DNA of 64,000 bases, taken from assembly GCA_023426125.1 (NCBI GenBank), contig JAFABI010000021.1, positions 60,627-124,626 of the forward strand, given 5' to 3'. The position numbers and the translations under genes are program-made. Positions 23,597 to 32,713 of this stretch are shown in pieces; the stretch's first letter is position 1, and each line of letters starts with the position of its first letter. Source of the stretch: Bacillota bacterium (lineage in GTDB: Bacteria; Bacillota; Clostridia; Acetivibrionales; DTU013). Under the pieces are notes generated by a model. That model saw nothing but the letters and a program-made list of their open reading frames with translations. It had not been told where the DNA came from and did not search any database.

Positions 23597-25240
23597 ATGA
23601 GACCATTGAAGAAACTCATTTTACCTGTAATTCTACTCATGGCAATTGCACTGTCAACTGCCTGCGGCAGTGGGACGAATACCCCCGGCAACACGTCGTC
23701 GGGTACGGCGCAAGGAGATCAGGCCGGCGTATCCGGCAATTCCGGCTCGAAAAAGCTGCCGGATTTCCCCCTGGCCAATCCCGTCACCTTGAAGGTTTTC
23801 ACATGGAGCCAGGGCGATTACGACCCTGAAGTAGCCACCGTCAAAAAATTTGAGGAGCTTACCAACCTGCACCTTGAGTTTAACATTGCGGCCGATGGTT
23901 ATGATGAAAAACTGGGCGTCCTTTTTGCTTCGGGTGATTGGCCGGATATCTTGATGATCGGTCAGACCGGAGGAAGAAACGTGGCGGAGCTGAGTCAGCT
24001 GTACGGTCAGCAGGGCAGGTTTGTAAACCTTATGGATTATCTGGAGGAAATGCCGAATGTCAAGGCATACTATGAGAAATATCCGAACTCCTATGACATG
24101 TTCAAGGACAGCAAGGGAGACACCTACCTGTTCCCTTACATCTATCCGTACAATACAATACCTACCGGTTTTTTTGTAAATGAGACGGCTTTCACAAAAA
24201 ACAGCATAAAGATTCCCGAATCGGTGGAGGAGTTATATGAAGCAAGCAAGGCTTTAAAGAAGGCTTATCCCGACTCCTACCCCGTGACGTCGTATACCAT
24301 TCCGGAAACATTGTCGGTATGGGGAAGATGCTTTAGCACCACCCCGTACATCTACTATAAAAGCAGCCAGGATGCCTATATTTACGGCCCCTTTGAGGAG
24401 AACTACAAAAAAATGCTTCAATACCTGAACAAGTTGTACACAGAGGGGCTCTATGACCCGGAATTCCCTCAGTACTCTTTTGCAGACGACAACTGGCGCC
24501 AGAAGCTTGCCAACGGCAAGAGCTTCATCAGCGAAAGCTATGTATGGGAGATGCAATATGAAAACGCAAACAGCGTTAACAGCATTGTCCAGGCGATAAA
24601 TAAGGGTGACGAGGTAAAATTCAAGTATATAAAGCCCCTTAAAAATGCGGGAGAAGATACCAGGTACTGGGGGCTGACTACGGTAAACCCAAGCTATGGG
24701 GCATGCATAAACGCCAAATCAAAATATGTTGGGGAATGCCTAAAACTGCTTGACTGGGAATTGGGACAGGAGTACTATGATCTGCTTGGCTACGGAGTCG
24801 AAGGTGTGACGTATAAGACGGCGGATGGAAAGAAGCAATTCCTTGACAATATTACCCTCAAAAGCGAGGAAGCAGGTAAGGAGCCTGTTTCCAAATTCAT
24901 CAGCTGGTATACCGGTATAAACCTTTATGAAATTTATCCCGACCCTGTCGGCTGGAAGGAAAACCTTGAAAGATTCACCGGCTACACAATGGATGCAATG
25001 GCTGACTTCGCGGAATGGCCGGTGTCATGGTCTATGAATTTCCCGGCGGAGGATAAGGAAAAGCAGGCCCAGGCAATGGCTTCGGCTGAAAAAATGGTGC
25101 AGGAAAGATCCTATCAGTTCATGACGGGAAATCTGTCCTTCGACAAGTATGACCAATTCGTCAATGACCTTAAAGCACTGGGAATTGAAGACATTGTCAA
25201 ATATCATAATGATTTTTATCAGAAAAACGTCAAAAAATAA
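23597..25240 (+). CDS. Extracellular solute-binding lipoprotein (LplA-like) of a CUT1 importer
   Basis: A 547-residue secreted binding protein. The signal peptide ends in lipobox LSTAC, so Cys is acylated and anchors it to the membrane. A linker rich in Gly, Ser and Thr follows, then a family-1-type two-lobed binding fold (VTLKVFTWSQGDYDPEV, VNETAFTKNSIKIPESVEELYEA). Its large size is typical for LplA-type proteins that bind oligosaccharides. AAAGGAGG lies 7 nt before ATG 23597. It delivers sugar to the two permeases encoded just upstream. Confidence 0.92.
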   Translation: MRPLKKLILPVILLMAIALSTACGSGTNTPGNTSSGTAQGDQAGVSGNSGSKKLPDFPLANPVTLKVFTWSQGDYDPEVATVKKFEELTNLHLEFNIAADGYDEKLGVLFASGDWPDILMIGQTGGRNVAELSQLYGQQGRFVNLMDYLEEMPNVKAYYEKYPNSYDMFKDSKGDTYLFPYIYPYNTIPTGFFVNETAFTKNSIKIPESVEELYEASKALKKAYPDSYPVTSYTIPETLSVWGRCFSTTPYIYYKSSQDAYIYGPFEENYKKMLQYLNKLYTEGLYDPEFPQYSFADDNWRQKLANGKSFISESYVWEMQYENANSVNSIVQAINKGDEVKFKYIKPLKNAGEDTRYWGLTTVNPSYGACINAKSKYVGECLKLLDWELGQEYYDLLGYGVEGVTYKTADGKKQFLDNITLKSEEAGKEPVSKFISWYTGINLYEIYPDPVGWKENLERFTGYTMDAMADFAEWPVSWSMNFPAEDKEKQAQAMASAEKMVQERSYQFMTGNLSFDKYDQFVNDLKALGIEDIVKYHNDFYQKNVKK

Positions 25241-25269
25241 CAGGACAGTCCTGTGGGCACCCTGAGCAG

Positions 25270-25504
25270 GGCTTGGAGATTGCCGGCATTTACCGTTGAT
25301 TACGGCGAATGCCGGCATCTGGGTGCGCAGGTACAGCCAGGATGCATGGGCGAGCAATGGAGCGAAGCGGAATGACCAACCCTGCGCGAGCTTATGCCGG
25401 ATTCATTCAGGACGCATGGGCGAGCAGTTGATGACGTCAACGACCAGTCCCGGTATGCGCTTTAAACTAAATTTGAAGTGTCCCTTCCTGCAAAACGGAA
25501 GGGA
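25270..25504 (+). repeat. Structured dispersed element, tandem double copy C
   Basis: Two copies of the core seen at 13.1 and 15.8 kb lie in tandem: GGATGCATGGGCGAGCA (25340-25356) with GACCA at 25374, and GGACGCATGGGCGAGCAG (25410-25427) with CGACCAG at 25441. Each encloses a different short hairpin (TTGA-TGACG-TCAA in the second). GCGCAGG (25325) pairs with CCTGCGC (25381) around the first. Before them a GCCGGCATT/AATGCCGGC hairpin, and after them a TCCCTTCC/GGAAGGGA hairpin (25481-25504). This fills the gap ahead of the EamA gene. Confidence 0.6.
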
Positions 25505-25550
25505 TCGTTGTAATGCAATATAGGTCGGATGCTATCGGGAGAGGCTAACA

Positions 25551-26483
25551 GTGGAAAAAGGGCAGGACAAAATGGGGGGGAAGGCAGGAAATCCTTATTT
25601 ATCAATGGCTTTACTGCTTGTTTTATGGGGGTCGTTTTCAGCTGTAAGCAAACTGACGCTGCAAGATCTGGATGGTTACCAGATGATGTTCCTGATGTTT
25701 GCCTTTGCCTTTGCCATCATGACAGTGATCCATATGGTTACCGGAGAACTGTGCAAATTGTCCCGGATATCTCCCGGGCAGTTTGCCTTGACCGCTTTAA
25801 TCTCACTGCCTTCCTTTCTGTACTATCTGCTCTATTTTCTTGCGCTGGAGCGGATTCCCGTCATTGAGGCGGCAGTATTGAACTATCTTTTCCCGGTGTT
25901 CATCCTTGTCTTTTCAATACCGCTCAACCGTGAAAAAATGCAGCTGTACAAGCTTGGCTCGATGATCCTGGGGTTTGCCGGAATGATGGTAATCATCACA
26001 AACGGGAAGCTGCAGGCCATAAGGCTTACAAATATAACGGGAGATTTGCTGGCCGTCGGCGCGGCAGCTTCATGGGCTTTGTTTTCCGTGCTGGGAAAAA
26101 CCAACGGGATGGATATGAAAATCAGCAATTACCTTACGACGGCAATAAGCTTTATGCTTTCATCGGCATGCGTCCTGTTTTTTTCCCGCATTAAGCTGCC
26201 GGGACTGCCGGCGCTTGGAGGGGCGCTGTGGCTGAGTGGAAGCAATATCGTTCTTGGCTATTATTTATGGTTCAGGATCCTGAAGACGACCTCCTCCGCC
26301 ATAGCCTCCAGCATGTCGTTTATTACGCCGTTTGTAGCTTTTTTATTTATTGCGCTGCTCCTGCATGAAAAAATCACCGCAGCACATATTGCGGGACTGG
26401 TTCTTGTGATGGCGGGCTTTGTACTGCAGTACCTGCCTGCCGTCATAAAACCCGGGGACAAAAACTTTACGGCAAGGGGATAG
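25551..26483 (+). CDS. EamA/DMT-family membrane transporter
   Basis: A 310-residue protein with ten predicted helices in two EamA halves (LLLVLWGSFSAVSKL at the start; SWALFSVLGK for the second half). The family exports or imports metabolites, including amino acids and sugars. GTG start with GGGAGAGG about 6 nt upstream. Its stop is 4 bp before the ROK kinase start, so it is cotranscribed with ROK and nagA and may move an amino sugar or a related metabolite. The substrate cannot be read from sequence. Confidence 0.85.
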   Translation: MEKGQDKMGGKAGNPYLSMALLLVLWGSFSAVSKLTLQDLDGYQMMFLMFAFAFAIMTVIHMVTGELCKLSRISPGQFALTALISLPSFLYYLLYFLALERIPVIEAAVLNYLFPVFILVFSIPLNREKMQLYKLGSMILGFAGMMVIITNGKLQAIRLTNITGDLLAVGAAASWALFSVLGKTNGMDMKISNYLTTAISFMLSSACVLFFSRIKLPGLPALGGALWLSGSNIVLGYYLWFRILKTTSSAIASSMSFITPFVAFLFIALLLHEKITAAHIAGLVLVMAGFVLQYLPAVIKPGDKNFTARG

Positions 26484-26487
26484 GAAA

Positions 26488-27396
26488 ATGGCTTCCATAG
26501 GCATCGATATCGGCGGGACCAAGATTGCTGCGGCCGTTGTAAAAAACGGAGCGATTGTTTGCCAGACGAAGGATGAGAACATTTATGTTTCGGATAACAA
26601 AAGGCTTGTAGCTTTTTTATTGTCAAGAATCAGTGATATTGCCTCCTGTACAGACGAGAAAATTGAATCGATCGGAATAGGCTGCCCGGGATGGGTAATC
26701 GACAATATCGTATATAATGCCCCGAACTTAGGCATTGTGGAGCTTCCGCTCAAGGCCGTCGTCGAAGCCCATACGGGAATACCGACCCTTGTGGAAAACG
26801 ACGCGCGTACGGCACTGCTGGGAGAAATGAAAGCAGGGATTTTCAAAGGCTGCAAAAACGGCGCGATGATAACCATAGGCACCGGCATCGGCGGCGCAAT
26901 GCTTATTGACGGACATATTTACAAAGGCAGCTTCGGATATGCCGGGGAAATAGGGCACATGATTTACAAAAAGGGTGGGCGGCTTTGCGAATGCGGTAAA
27001 AAAGGGTGCTGGGAAAAATACGCCTCCGCCTCCGCCCTGATGAAGCTGGCCGGGAGATACCTGAGGAACCGGGATACAATCGCCGTCAGGCTGTGTAGGG
27101 GCAATTTAAAATTGCTGAATGGCGAAATACTTGTAAAAGCGGTTGAAGCCGGAGATGAAATAATAGCGCGCGTGTTTGATGAATATACGGATATCCTGGC
27201 GGATGGACTGAACGAGATCATCACGCTTCTGGATTTTGACATGGTTGCCCTCGGGGGTGGGATATCCTCTGCGGGAGATATCCTGATGAAGCCTATCCGG
27301 GAGAAAGTGCATAAGGTAAATGCACGCTGCAGCGTGACAGTTGCAAGTCTGCGAAATGCTGCGGGCCTGATCGGTGCAGCACTGCTGCATGAGTGA
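26488..27396 (+). CDS. ROK-family sugar kinase (glucokinase or amino-sugar kinase)
   Basis: A 302-residue kinase. The phosphate-binding motif IGIDIGGTKIAAAV starts it. ENDARTALLGE precedes the glycine-rich ITIGTGIGGAMLIDG, then the catalytic and zinc region EIGHMIYKKGG and CECGKKGCWEKYAS (ROK signature CxCGxxGCxE). It has no N-terminal helix-turn-helix, so it is an enzyme and not a NagC-like repressor. With nagA directly downstream, phosphorylation of GlcNAc or ManNAc is the best guess; glucose is an alternative. Confidence 0.9.
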   Translation: MASIGIDIGGTKIAAAVVKNGAIVCQTKDENIYVSDNKRLVAFLLSRISDIASCTDEKIESIGIGCPGWVIDNIVYNAPNLGIVELPLKAVVEAHTGIPTLVENDARTALLGEMKAGIFKGCKNGAMITIGTGIGGAMLIDGHIYKGSFGYAGEIGHMIYKKGGRLCECGKKGCWEKYASASALMKLAGRYLRNRDTIAVRLCRGNLKLLNGEILVKAVEAGDEIIARVFDEYTDILADGLNEIITLLDFDMVALGGGISSAGDILMKPIREKVHKVNARCSVTVASLRNAAGLIGAALLHE

Positions 27397-27513
27397 GGAT
27401 GTCCCTTTAGCGCCGAAGGGTAAACCGGCATTCATGCACCTGCGAACACAGCAGCGCCTGGTTTTGGGCAAGAATATTCAGAAACCTGCATAAGGATGAG
27501 AGAGGGTCATGGG

Positions 27514-28647
27514 ATGGACTTTTTATTAAAAAACGGAAGTGTCGTAACCGAATATGGCGTATTGGACAATACCGATTTGCTTGTGTCGGACAGGAGGATA
27601 AAAGAAATCGGAAGGGTACGGGAATATCGCGGCAGTGAAGTGCTGGACGTATCCGGGCATTATGTCCTTCCGGGCTTTATTGATTGTCACACCCATGGGA
27701 TCGGGGGCTATGACACAAGAGAAGGTGCGGATAATTTAAAAAGAATGGCGATGGAATATGCAAGCAGAGGGGTTACCGGTTTTCTTTCCACGGTGGCGCC
27801 GGAAACCGATGAGGAATACGTCAGGCTTTTTGGGGAATATGCCAGAGCGTTTGGCGCCGGATATGAAGGGGCCAGGTTTTTTGGCATTCATCTTGAAGGG
27901 CCCTATGTAAATCCGGAAAAGAAGGGTGCAATCCCGGAGAAGGGAATCCGGAAAATAGACCTTGCCGGGCTTGAAAACCTGCTGAAGTTAGGTGGAGAGA
28001 TGGTTAGGATCATGACTGTTGCTCCTGAGCTGGAAGGTGCAGAGGAGGCTTTCCGGCTTTTGAAGCAGCATCGCGTTTTAATTTCCATCGGCCACACCAA
28101 TGCGACATATGCCGAAGCAGTCAGAGGGATCGAGTGGGGGGCTACGCACGTTACGCACATGTATAATGCCATGCGGGGCTTCAATCACCGTCTGCCGGGT
28201 ATAATTGACGCTGTTTTTCTGCATGACTCACTCTATGCGGAAATCATACCGGATTGTGTGCATGTATCTCCGGAAGCGGTTAAGATGCTTGTCAATGCAA
28301 AAGGCGCAAAAAAAATTATCGCGGTTTCCGACGGGATCAAAGTGCATGGCTCCGGATATCTGGACGCCATGGCAGGGGATTTTGTCGTGAAAAACGGCGC
28401 CGTATATCTTGGAGACGGCACGCTTTATGGGAGCACCAGGGATCTGGGGGAGCATTTCAGGACTCTTGCGGTAGAAATGGGACTGGGCATTTCAGATGCG
28501 GCAAAGATCACGGCGTCAAACTGTGCCAAAAGCCTGGGCTTGAAGCGGGGCATAATCAAGGAAGGCTATCCGGCCGATTTGAATGTGCTGGACGGCAGCC
28601 TGCGGGTTGTTAAGACCTTTGTGGAAGGTGTGCCTGTTTCCGCCTGA
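27514..28647 (+). CDS. nagA: N-acetylglucosamine-6-phosphate deacetylase
   Basis: A 377-residue amidohydrolase that makes glucosamine-6-phosphate plus acetate. Visible signatures: metal site DCHTHGIGGYDT, HLEGPYVNPEKKGA with the metal-binding Glu, SIGHTNATY and THMYNAMRGFNHR with metal histidines, and catalytic Asp in VSDGIKVHG. The start at 27514 has GAGAGAGGG at good distance; the frame opens 18 bp earlier. It is downstream of the ROK kinase. No glucosamine-6-phosphate deaminase (nagB) is seen in the window. Confidence 0.93.
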   Translation: MDFLLKNGSVVTEYGVLDNTDLLVSDRRIKEIGRVREYRGSEVLDVSGHYVLPGFIDCHTHGIGGYDTREGADNLKRMAMEYASRGVTGFLSTVAPETDEEYVRLFGEYARAFGAGYEGARFFGIHLEGPYVNPEKKGAIPEKGIRKIDLAGLENLLKLGGEMVRIMTVAPELEGAEEAFRLLKQHRVLISIGHTNATYAEAVRGIEWGATHVTHMYNAMRGFNHRLPGIIDAVFLHDSLYAEIIPDCVHVSPEAVKMLVNAKGAKKIIAVSDGIKVHGSGYLDAMAGDFVVKNGAVYLGDGTLYGSTRDLGEHFRTLAVEMGLGISDAAKITASNCAKSLGLKRGIIKEGYPADLNVLDGSLRVVKTFVEGVPVSA

Positions 28648-28728
28648 TGCCGGCCACTACGCATGCAATTGCGGCTTGCGCTGCAGTATCAGGCATAATC
28701 TGTAAAAATAGGGGGAATACCTATATGC

Positions 28729-31170
28729 ATGGAGAACAAAGTGTCGAGTATCATAGCCAGGCGCGATTTGTACAAAACGATGTGTTTAGCCGCGGCGATA
28801 ATGTTCCTTGTGGCCTTACCCACCCTAGTGCGTTTTCATGGGATTTTTCTGACGACGGATGATTATATTGAGCAGCAATTGCCGTTCATTATTCACTGCA
28901 AGCGTCTTCTAAGCGGCCGTATCCCTTTTTGGGACTGGAATACCCATCTCGGCAGCGACTTTTGGGCCAGCTATTCCTTTTATACGCTGGGAAGCCCGTT
29001 TTTCTGGATGCTCATGCCCTTTTCCGAAAGCGCGCTGCCTTATGCCATGGTTTTGTCCATTATCGCCAAGCACGTAACCGCTGCAGCCACCTCATACTGC
29101 TATCTGGCACGCTTTGTTAAAAACAGCGGGACCGCTGTCCTGGGATCGTTGCTTTATGCCTTTTCATCCTTTACCGTGATCAACGAGCATTTTAACCATT
29201 TTACCGATGTCATCGCCCTTTTTCCCCTTCTTTTGATTGGCTGCGAAGCCGCTTTTCTGCCGGGGAACCGGAAAAGGTACCTGTTTCCGCTGGCTGTTTT
29301 TTTAAATGCCATGGCCAACTATTACTTTTTTTTGGGCAGTACGGTATTCCTGCTTTTATACATACTGGCAAGATTCGGCCTGGATGAAGGCTTTCGCAAA
29401 GCAGCAAAGGCTAAAACCCTGCTGACGGTGTCCTTTGAATATTTGACAGGCATTGCCATGGCCTGTGTCCTATGGCTGCCTTCCATCCTATTCCAGATGG
29501 ATTCGCCCAGAACGGAAAATCTTCAAACAAGCTTCCGGGAGATCTTTAATAAACTCAACAGCCCTTTGTGGAACACCCTGGAAGTGATACGCATGATGCT
29601 TATGCCTGCCGAAACGCCCAGGTTTCTGGTTTACTCGCCCTTTGTTTTCCGTTTTCATTCGGTAGCAGCCTATCTTCCGGTTTTCGGCCTTGTTTTTACC
29701 TTGCTCTTTTGCATCAGGAACCTCAAAAACTGGATTACCGGCTTGATTTTATGCTGCATTACCATATCCCTTGTTCCTTACCTGAACGGTATATTTACGC
29801 TTTACACCAACACCTGGTACAAAAGGTGGTGGTATGCCTTTGTTCTCATCTGCGTATTGGCAGCCTGCCTGGGTTTTGAGGATTTTACCGGGAGAATTAA
29901 AAGCGCAGGAAGACTGCGTGCACCTGGAAGAATATTTGCCGCATGCCTTCTAACGATTGCAGCCATTGTCCTCCCCCAGCTTTATTTACTGCATATGGCC
30001 GGCAATAACCGGCTGGACATCCTGGGCGATGCGGAGCTTCAGCGCTCCTTTATAAACGGACTGAAAAATCCTTATTACACGGTGGAGGGAACCCGTATCC
30101 TTTCATTTGCCCTTACTTTGACCAATTACGCGGCGCTTGCATGCATCCTCTATTCCAAAAGGGCCCGGAAGCATGTGCTGCTCATCGTTTCTGCCGTCAT
30201 CCTTGTGAACTATATATCCTTTATGCAATTCAACGATCGCGCGGTCATCGGCTACCCGGTGCATGGAAGCACAAAGCAGTTTTCCCTGGAGTATCGCGCA
30301 AAACAGGTGCTGGATGACAACCGCCCCGAAAACAAGGGCTCGAGCTATCAATACAGGATCGATTCGCCGTCCTTTGTAAAAAACTATGCACTGTATTTAA
30401 ACCAGCCTTCCATTACCTCCTTCAACAGTGTGAAGTGCCTCAGTGCAAAGTTCCTGGAGCTCGCCGGCTTCGGAGAGGAGCGTACGGTCATGTCCATACC
30501 GCCCGAGCATAATGCGGCGTTAAGGGCTTTGCTTTCGGTCAAATATTATATCCAGTACGACAATAAGGGAATCTCCTTTGATGTGCCGGAGGGCTTTGAG
30601 AAATATACCGAAAACGGGAATATTACACAATGGGAAAATAAGAACTACCTGCCCTTTGGTTTTACATACGATACCTATGCTTTAAGCACGGAAGTGAAGC
30701 TGAACGCGGGAAATATTGCCGAAACCATGCTTCAGACAGTGATCCTGGAAAGTGAGGAGCAGGCGGAAAGGCTGGGTTATTTAAACAAGGGAGCTTACCA
30801 GCCGGGGCTTTCCTGGACGGATGCCGTCAGGGAAAGGCGGAAAACCGTTTGTTACGATTTTACCGGTGGCTCATCGGGATTTAGGGCAAAAATCAAAACA
30901 TCCAAACCTGAACTGGTATTTTTCAGTGTGCCCTACGGCAGGGGATGGAGTTGTGAAGTCAATCAGCGTCCTGTGCCCATTGAGCAAGTGAATATATCTT
31001 TTATGGCGGTTACCGTGCCGGAAGGGGAAAGCGAAATCGTATTTTCCTATGTCACGCCCGGAATAAAGGCGGGGCTGCTGGTTTCAATTTCCGCCATCCT
31101 TTTGTATCTTCTTTATTGCATCGCTTGCAGACAGAAAGGCATCAAATCCGGAAAGCAGGATTCTGCCTGA
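28729..31170 (+). CDS. YfhO-family polytopic membrane protein
   Basis: An 813-residue integral membrane protein with about a dozen helices. The early DDYIEQQLPFIIHCKRLLSG and GTHLGSDFWASY-like segment (NTHLGSDFWASYSFYTLGSP) match the YfhO family, thought to be GT-C type glycosyltransferases or flippase partners for lipid-linked sugars in wall polymer decoration. A long extracytoplasmic C-terminal region (from about residue 540) precedes a final helix. Acidic residues in DD near residue 45 sit where GT-C enzymes hold catalytic Asp. RBS GGGGG is weakly spaced. Monocistronic by appearance. Confidence 0.82.
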   Translation: MENKVSSIIARRDLYKTMCLAAAIMFLVALPTLVRFHGIFLTTDDYIEQQLPFIIHCKRLLSGRIPFWDWNTHLGSDFWASYSFYTLGSPFFWMLMPFSESALPYAMVLSIIAKHVTAAATSYCYLARFVKNSGTAVLGSLLYAFSSFTVINEHFNHFTDVIALFPLLLIGCEAAFLPGNRKRYLFPLAVFLNAMANYYFFLGSTVFLLLYILARFGLDEGFRKAAKAKTLLTVSFEYLTGIAMACVLWLPSILFQMDSPRTENLQTSFREIFNKLNSPLWNTLEVIRMMLMPAETPRFLVYSPFVFRFHSVAAYLPVFGLVFTLLFCIRNLKNWITGLILCCITISLVPYLNGIFTLYTNTWYKRWWYAFVLICVLAACLGFEDFTGRIKSAGRLRAPGRIFAACLLTIAAIVLPQLYLLHMAGNNRLDILGDAELQRSFINGLKNPYYTVEGTRILSFALTLTNYAALACILYSKRARKHVLLIVSAVILVNYISFMQFNDRAVIGYPVHGSTKQFSLEYRAKQVLDDNRPENKGSSYQYRIDSPSFVKNYALYLNQPSITSFNSVKCLSAKFLELAGFGEERTVMSIPPEHNAALRALLSVKYYIQYDNKGISFDVPEGFEKYTENGNITQWENKNYLPFGFTYDTYALSTEVKLNAGNIAETMLQTVILESEEQAERLGYLNKGAYQPGLSWTDAVRERRKTVCYDFTGGSSGFRAKIKTSKPELVFFSVPYGRGWSCEVNQRPVPIEQVNISFMAVTVPEGESEIVFSYVTPGIKAGLLVSISAILLYLLYCIACRQKGIKSGKQDSA

Positions 31171-31302
31171 CAATATGGCAAAACAGGTACGGAGATCCGG
31201 AAACTTTATTTTTTTACGGCATCATTGCCCTCCAGTCCTATTGTGTACCTGGCACAAGTGTTATAAAATACTTCCATGATTCTATATGGGGTAAGGTGAA
31301 AT

Positions 31303-32532
31303 ATGGGCAGTTTGCTTGCCGAACTGGGATACAACGAGATCATATCTGCTGATATAGCTGCAAACCTCAGGAAGTACATTGCCTTGAAAAATCCGGAGCT
31401 GTCCGCTGCAGGGAGAGCCGGGATATTTGCCGATGCCATAAACAGGATTATGGACGGCAGGCTGCCCCCTTTCGATGCCGAGCTTGTCAAAAAGCTCAAG
31501 GACCTCCTTTTCAGGGACATTGCGGGAAAAGCGGTGTTTTCCGTCAACTGTTCCGATGTCTTCAAGGCGGCTGTAAAACTTAAGACAATGAATCCCGAGT
31601 TTTTAAGCCAGCTCAATGACTGGGTTTCGGACGTGTTGAAAAAAGCGGTCGTCCGGGAGAGCCTTTCTGGTCTTATACTCCATGCCCATGGCCTGATGGG
31701 GACGATGCACGGAGATGACATATCCCATATGATCAGCATGGCGGAGCAAAGTACGGACAGGCTGGAATATTCCGGTGATTCGCAGGCTGCCGGAGAAGCT
31801 GCGGAGACTGCCTTTGCCGCACCACTCAAGGAAGAGGCTGAACTCCCGGATCTATCAGGCACCTGTCCAGTGCAGCCGGGGCCGGTCGCAGGCTTTGCCT
31901 GCTGCCCGCCTATGCAACCTGCATTGGCAGAAAAAGCAGAAGGCGCATTTTCAGTGCTCCTGCGGAGATGCCTATCGGTACCGGAACCTGTAAAAGTGCT
32001 TGCGGCGTCCGCGCTGGCTGTCTTTATCATTTTTTCCGCGGTTCTGACAAGCGATACGACGGCTGCTGCTCCGGATAAAAACAATCCGCTGGCTGCTGTT
32101 ATCCCGCAGGTTTCCATGGCGTCTTACTCTGTTCCCAATAAAAATGAATATACCTTCAGCCAGGATTCGTCCATGGAAAAAGCAGGCGGCAGGAGAATGA
32201 AGGCTACGGCATACGACCTTTCCGTGGAAAGCTGCGGAAAAAAGCCGGAGCATCCGCAATACGGAATTACAAGCTCCGGGACAAAAGCTACCGTGGGAAG
32301 GACGATTGCCGTCGATCCTGAGGTTATACCGCTGGGCAGCAGGGTGTACATAAGCTTTCCCTCTGAATACAGCAGCCTCGACGGTATCTATATCGCAGAG
32401 GATACCGGGCGCCTGATAAAGGGGGATAAAATTGATATATTTTTCGGGGAGGACAAGCAAGGCAGCCGGAAGATCTATAAAAGCGCAATGGAGTTTGGTG
32501 TAAGGTATGTAGATGTCAGGACGATGGATTGA
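31303..32532 (+). CDS. Membrane-anchored 3D-domain (lytic transglycosylase-like) protein
   Basis: A 409-residue protein. Residues 1-215 are a soluble, helical region with no recognised domain, then one helix (LAASALAVFIIFSAVL, about 228-246), and a C-terminal 3D domain with a double-psi beta-barrel: MKATAYDLS, YGITSSGTKATVGRTIAVDP, IPLGSRVYI and the three-Asp cluster around AEDTGRLIKGDKIDIFF. 3D domains cleave peptidoglycan glycan strands in YuiC/MltA-like enzymes and spore proteins. The N-terminal half would be cytoplasmic, which is unusual. RBS GGTAAGGTG. Confidence 0.82.
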   Translation: MGSLLAELGYNEIISADIAANLRKYIALKNPELSAAGRAGIFADAINRIMDGRLPPFDAELVKKLKDLLFRDIAGKAVFSVNCSDVFKAAVKLKTMNPEFLSQLNDWVSDVLKKAVVRESLSGLILHAHGLMGTMHGDDISHMISMAEQSTDRLEYSGDSQAAGEAAETAFAAPLKEEAELPDLSGTCPVQPGPVAGFACCPPMQPALAEKAEGAFSVLLRRCLSVPEPVKVLAASALAVFIIFSAVLTSDTTAAAPDKNNPLAAVIPQVSMASYSVPNKNEYTFSQDSSMEKAGGRRMKATAYDLSVESCGKKPEHPQYGITSSGTKATVGRTIAVDPEVIPLGSRVYISFPSEYSSLDGIYIAEDTGRLIKGDKIDIFFGEDKQGSRKIYKSAMEFGVRYVDVRTMD

Positions 32533-32598
32533 AAATCAAAAGGGTTACCATAAATTTCGAAGGGTACGGTATTATGGCAATTCTTTGCGACGAAAAAT

Positions 32599-32669
32599 TT
32601 ACATAAATTCGACACAATGTAATATATTGCATTCTTTGTGTTTACATTATGGCAACTATGTAATATAAT
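32599..32669 (+). promoter_or_regulatory. Promoter with two inverted-repeat operators before the AgrD-like locus
   Basis: TTTACA (32641-32646), a 17-bp spacer and TATAAT (32664-32669) form a near-consensus promoter. TTACAT-N10-ATGTAA (32642-32663) overlies its spacer, and a second TTACAT-N12-ATGTAA lies at 32599-32622. ATGTAATATA-TTG repeats at 41-bp distance. This resembles a dimer-binding operator pair 4 helical turns apart. Confidence 0.6.
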
Positions 32670-32713
32670 TGTAATCGAAATATGTATTTTTATATATGTG
32701 GTAGGTTAACATT

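Noticed and set aside
25270..25504. CRISPR-like array suggested by repeated GGAYGCATGGGCGAGCA
   Set aside because: Only two copies 70 bp apart, flanked by hairpins, with related single copies elsewhere. No cas genes and no regular spacers.
31206..32117. 303-codon minus-strand frame opposite the 3D-domain gene
   Set aside because: Low-complexity Ser/Ala-rich shadow without RBS; the plus strand carries the recognised 3D domain.
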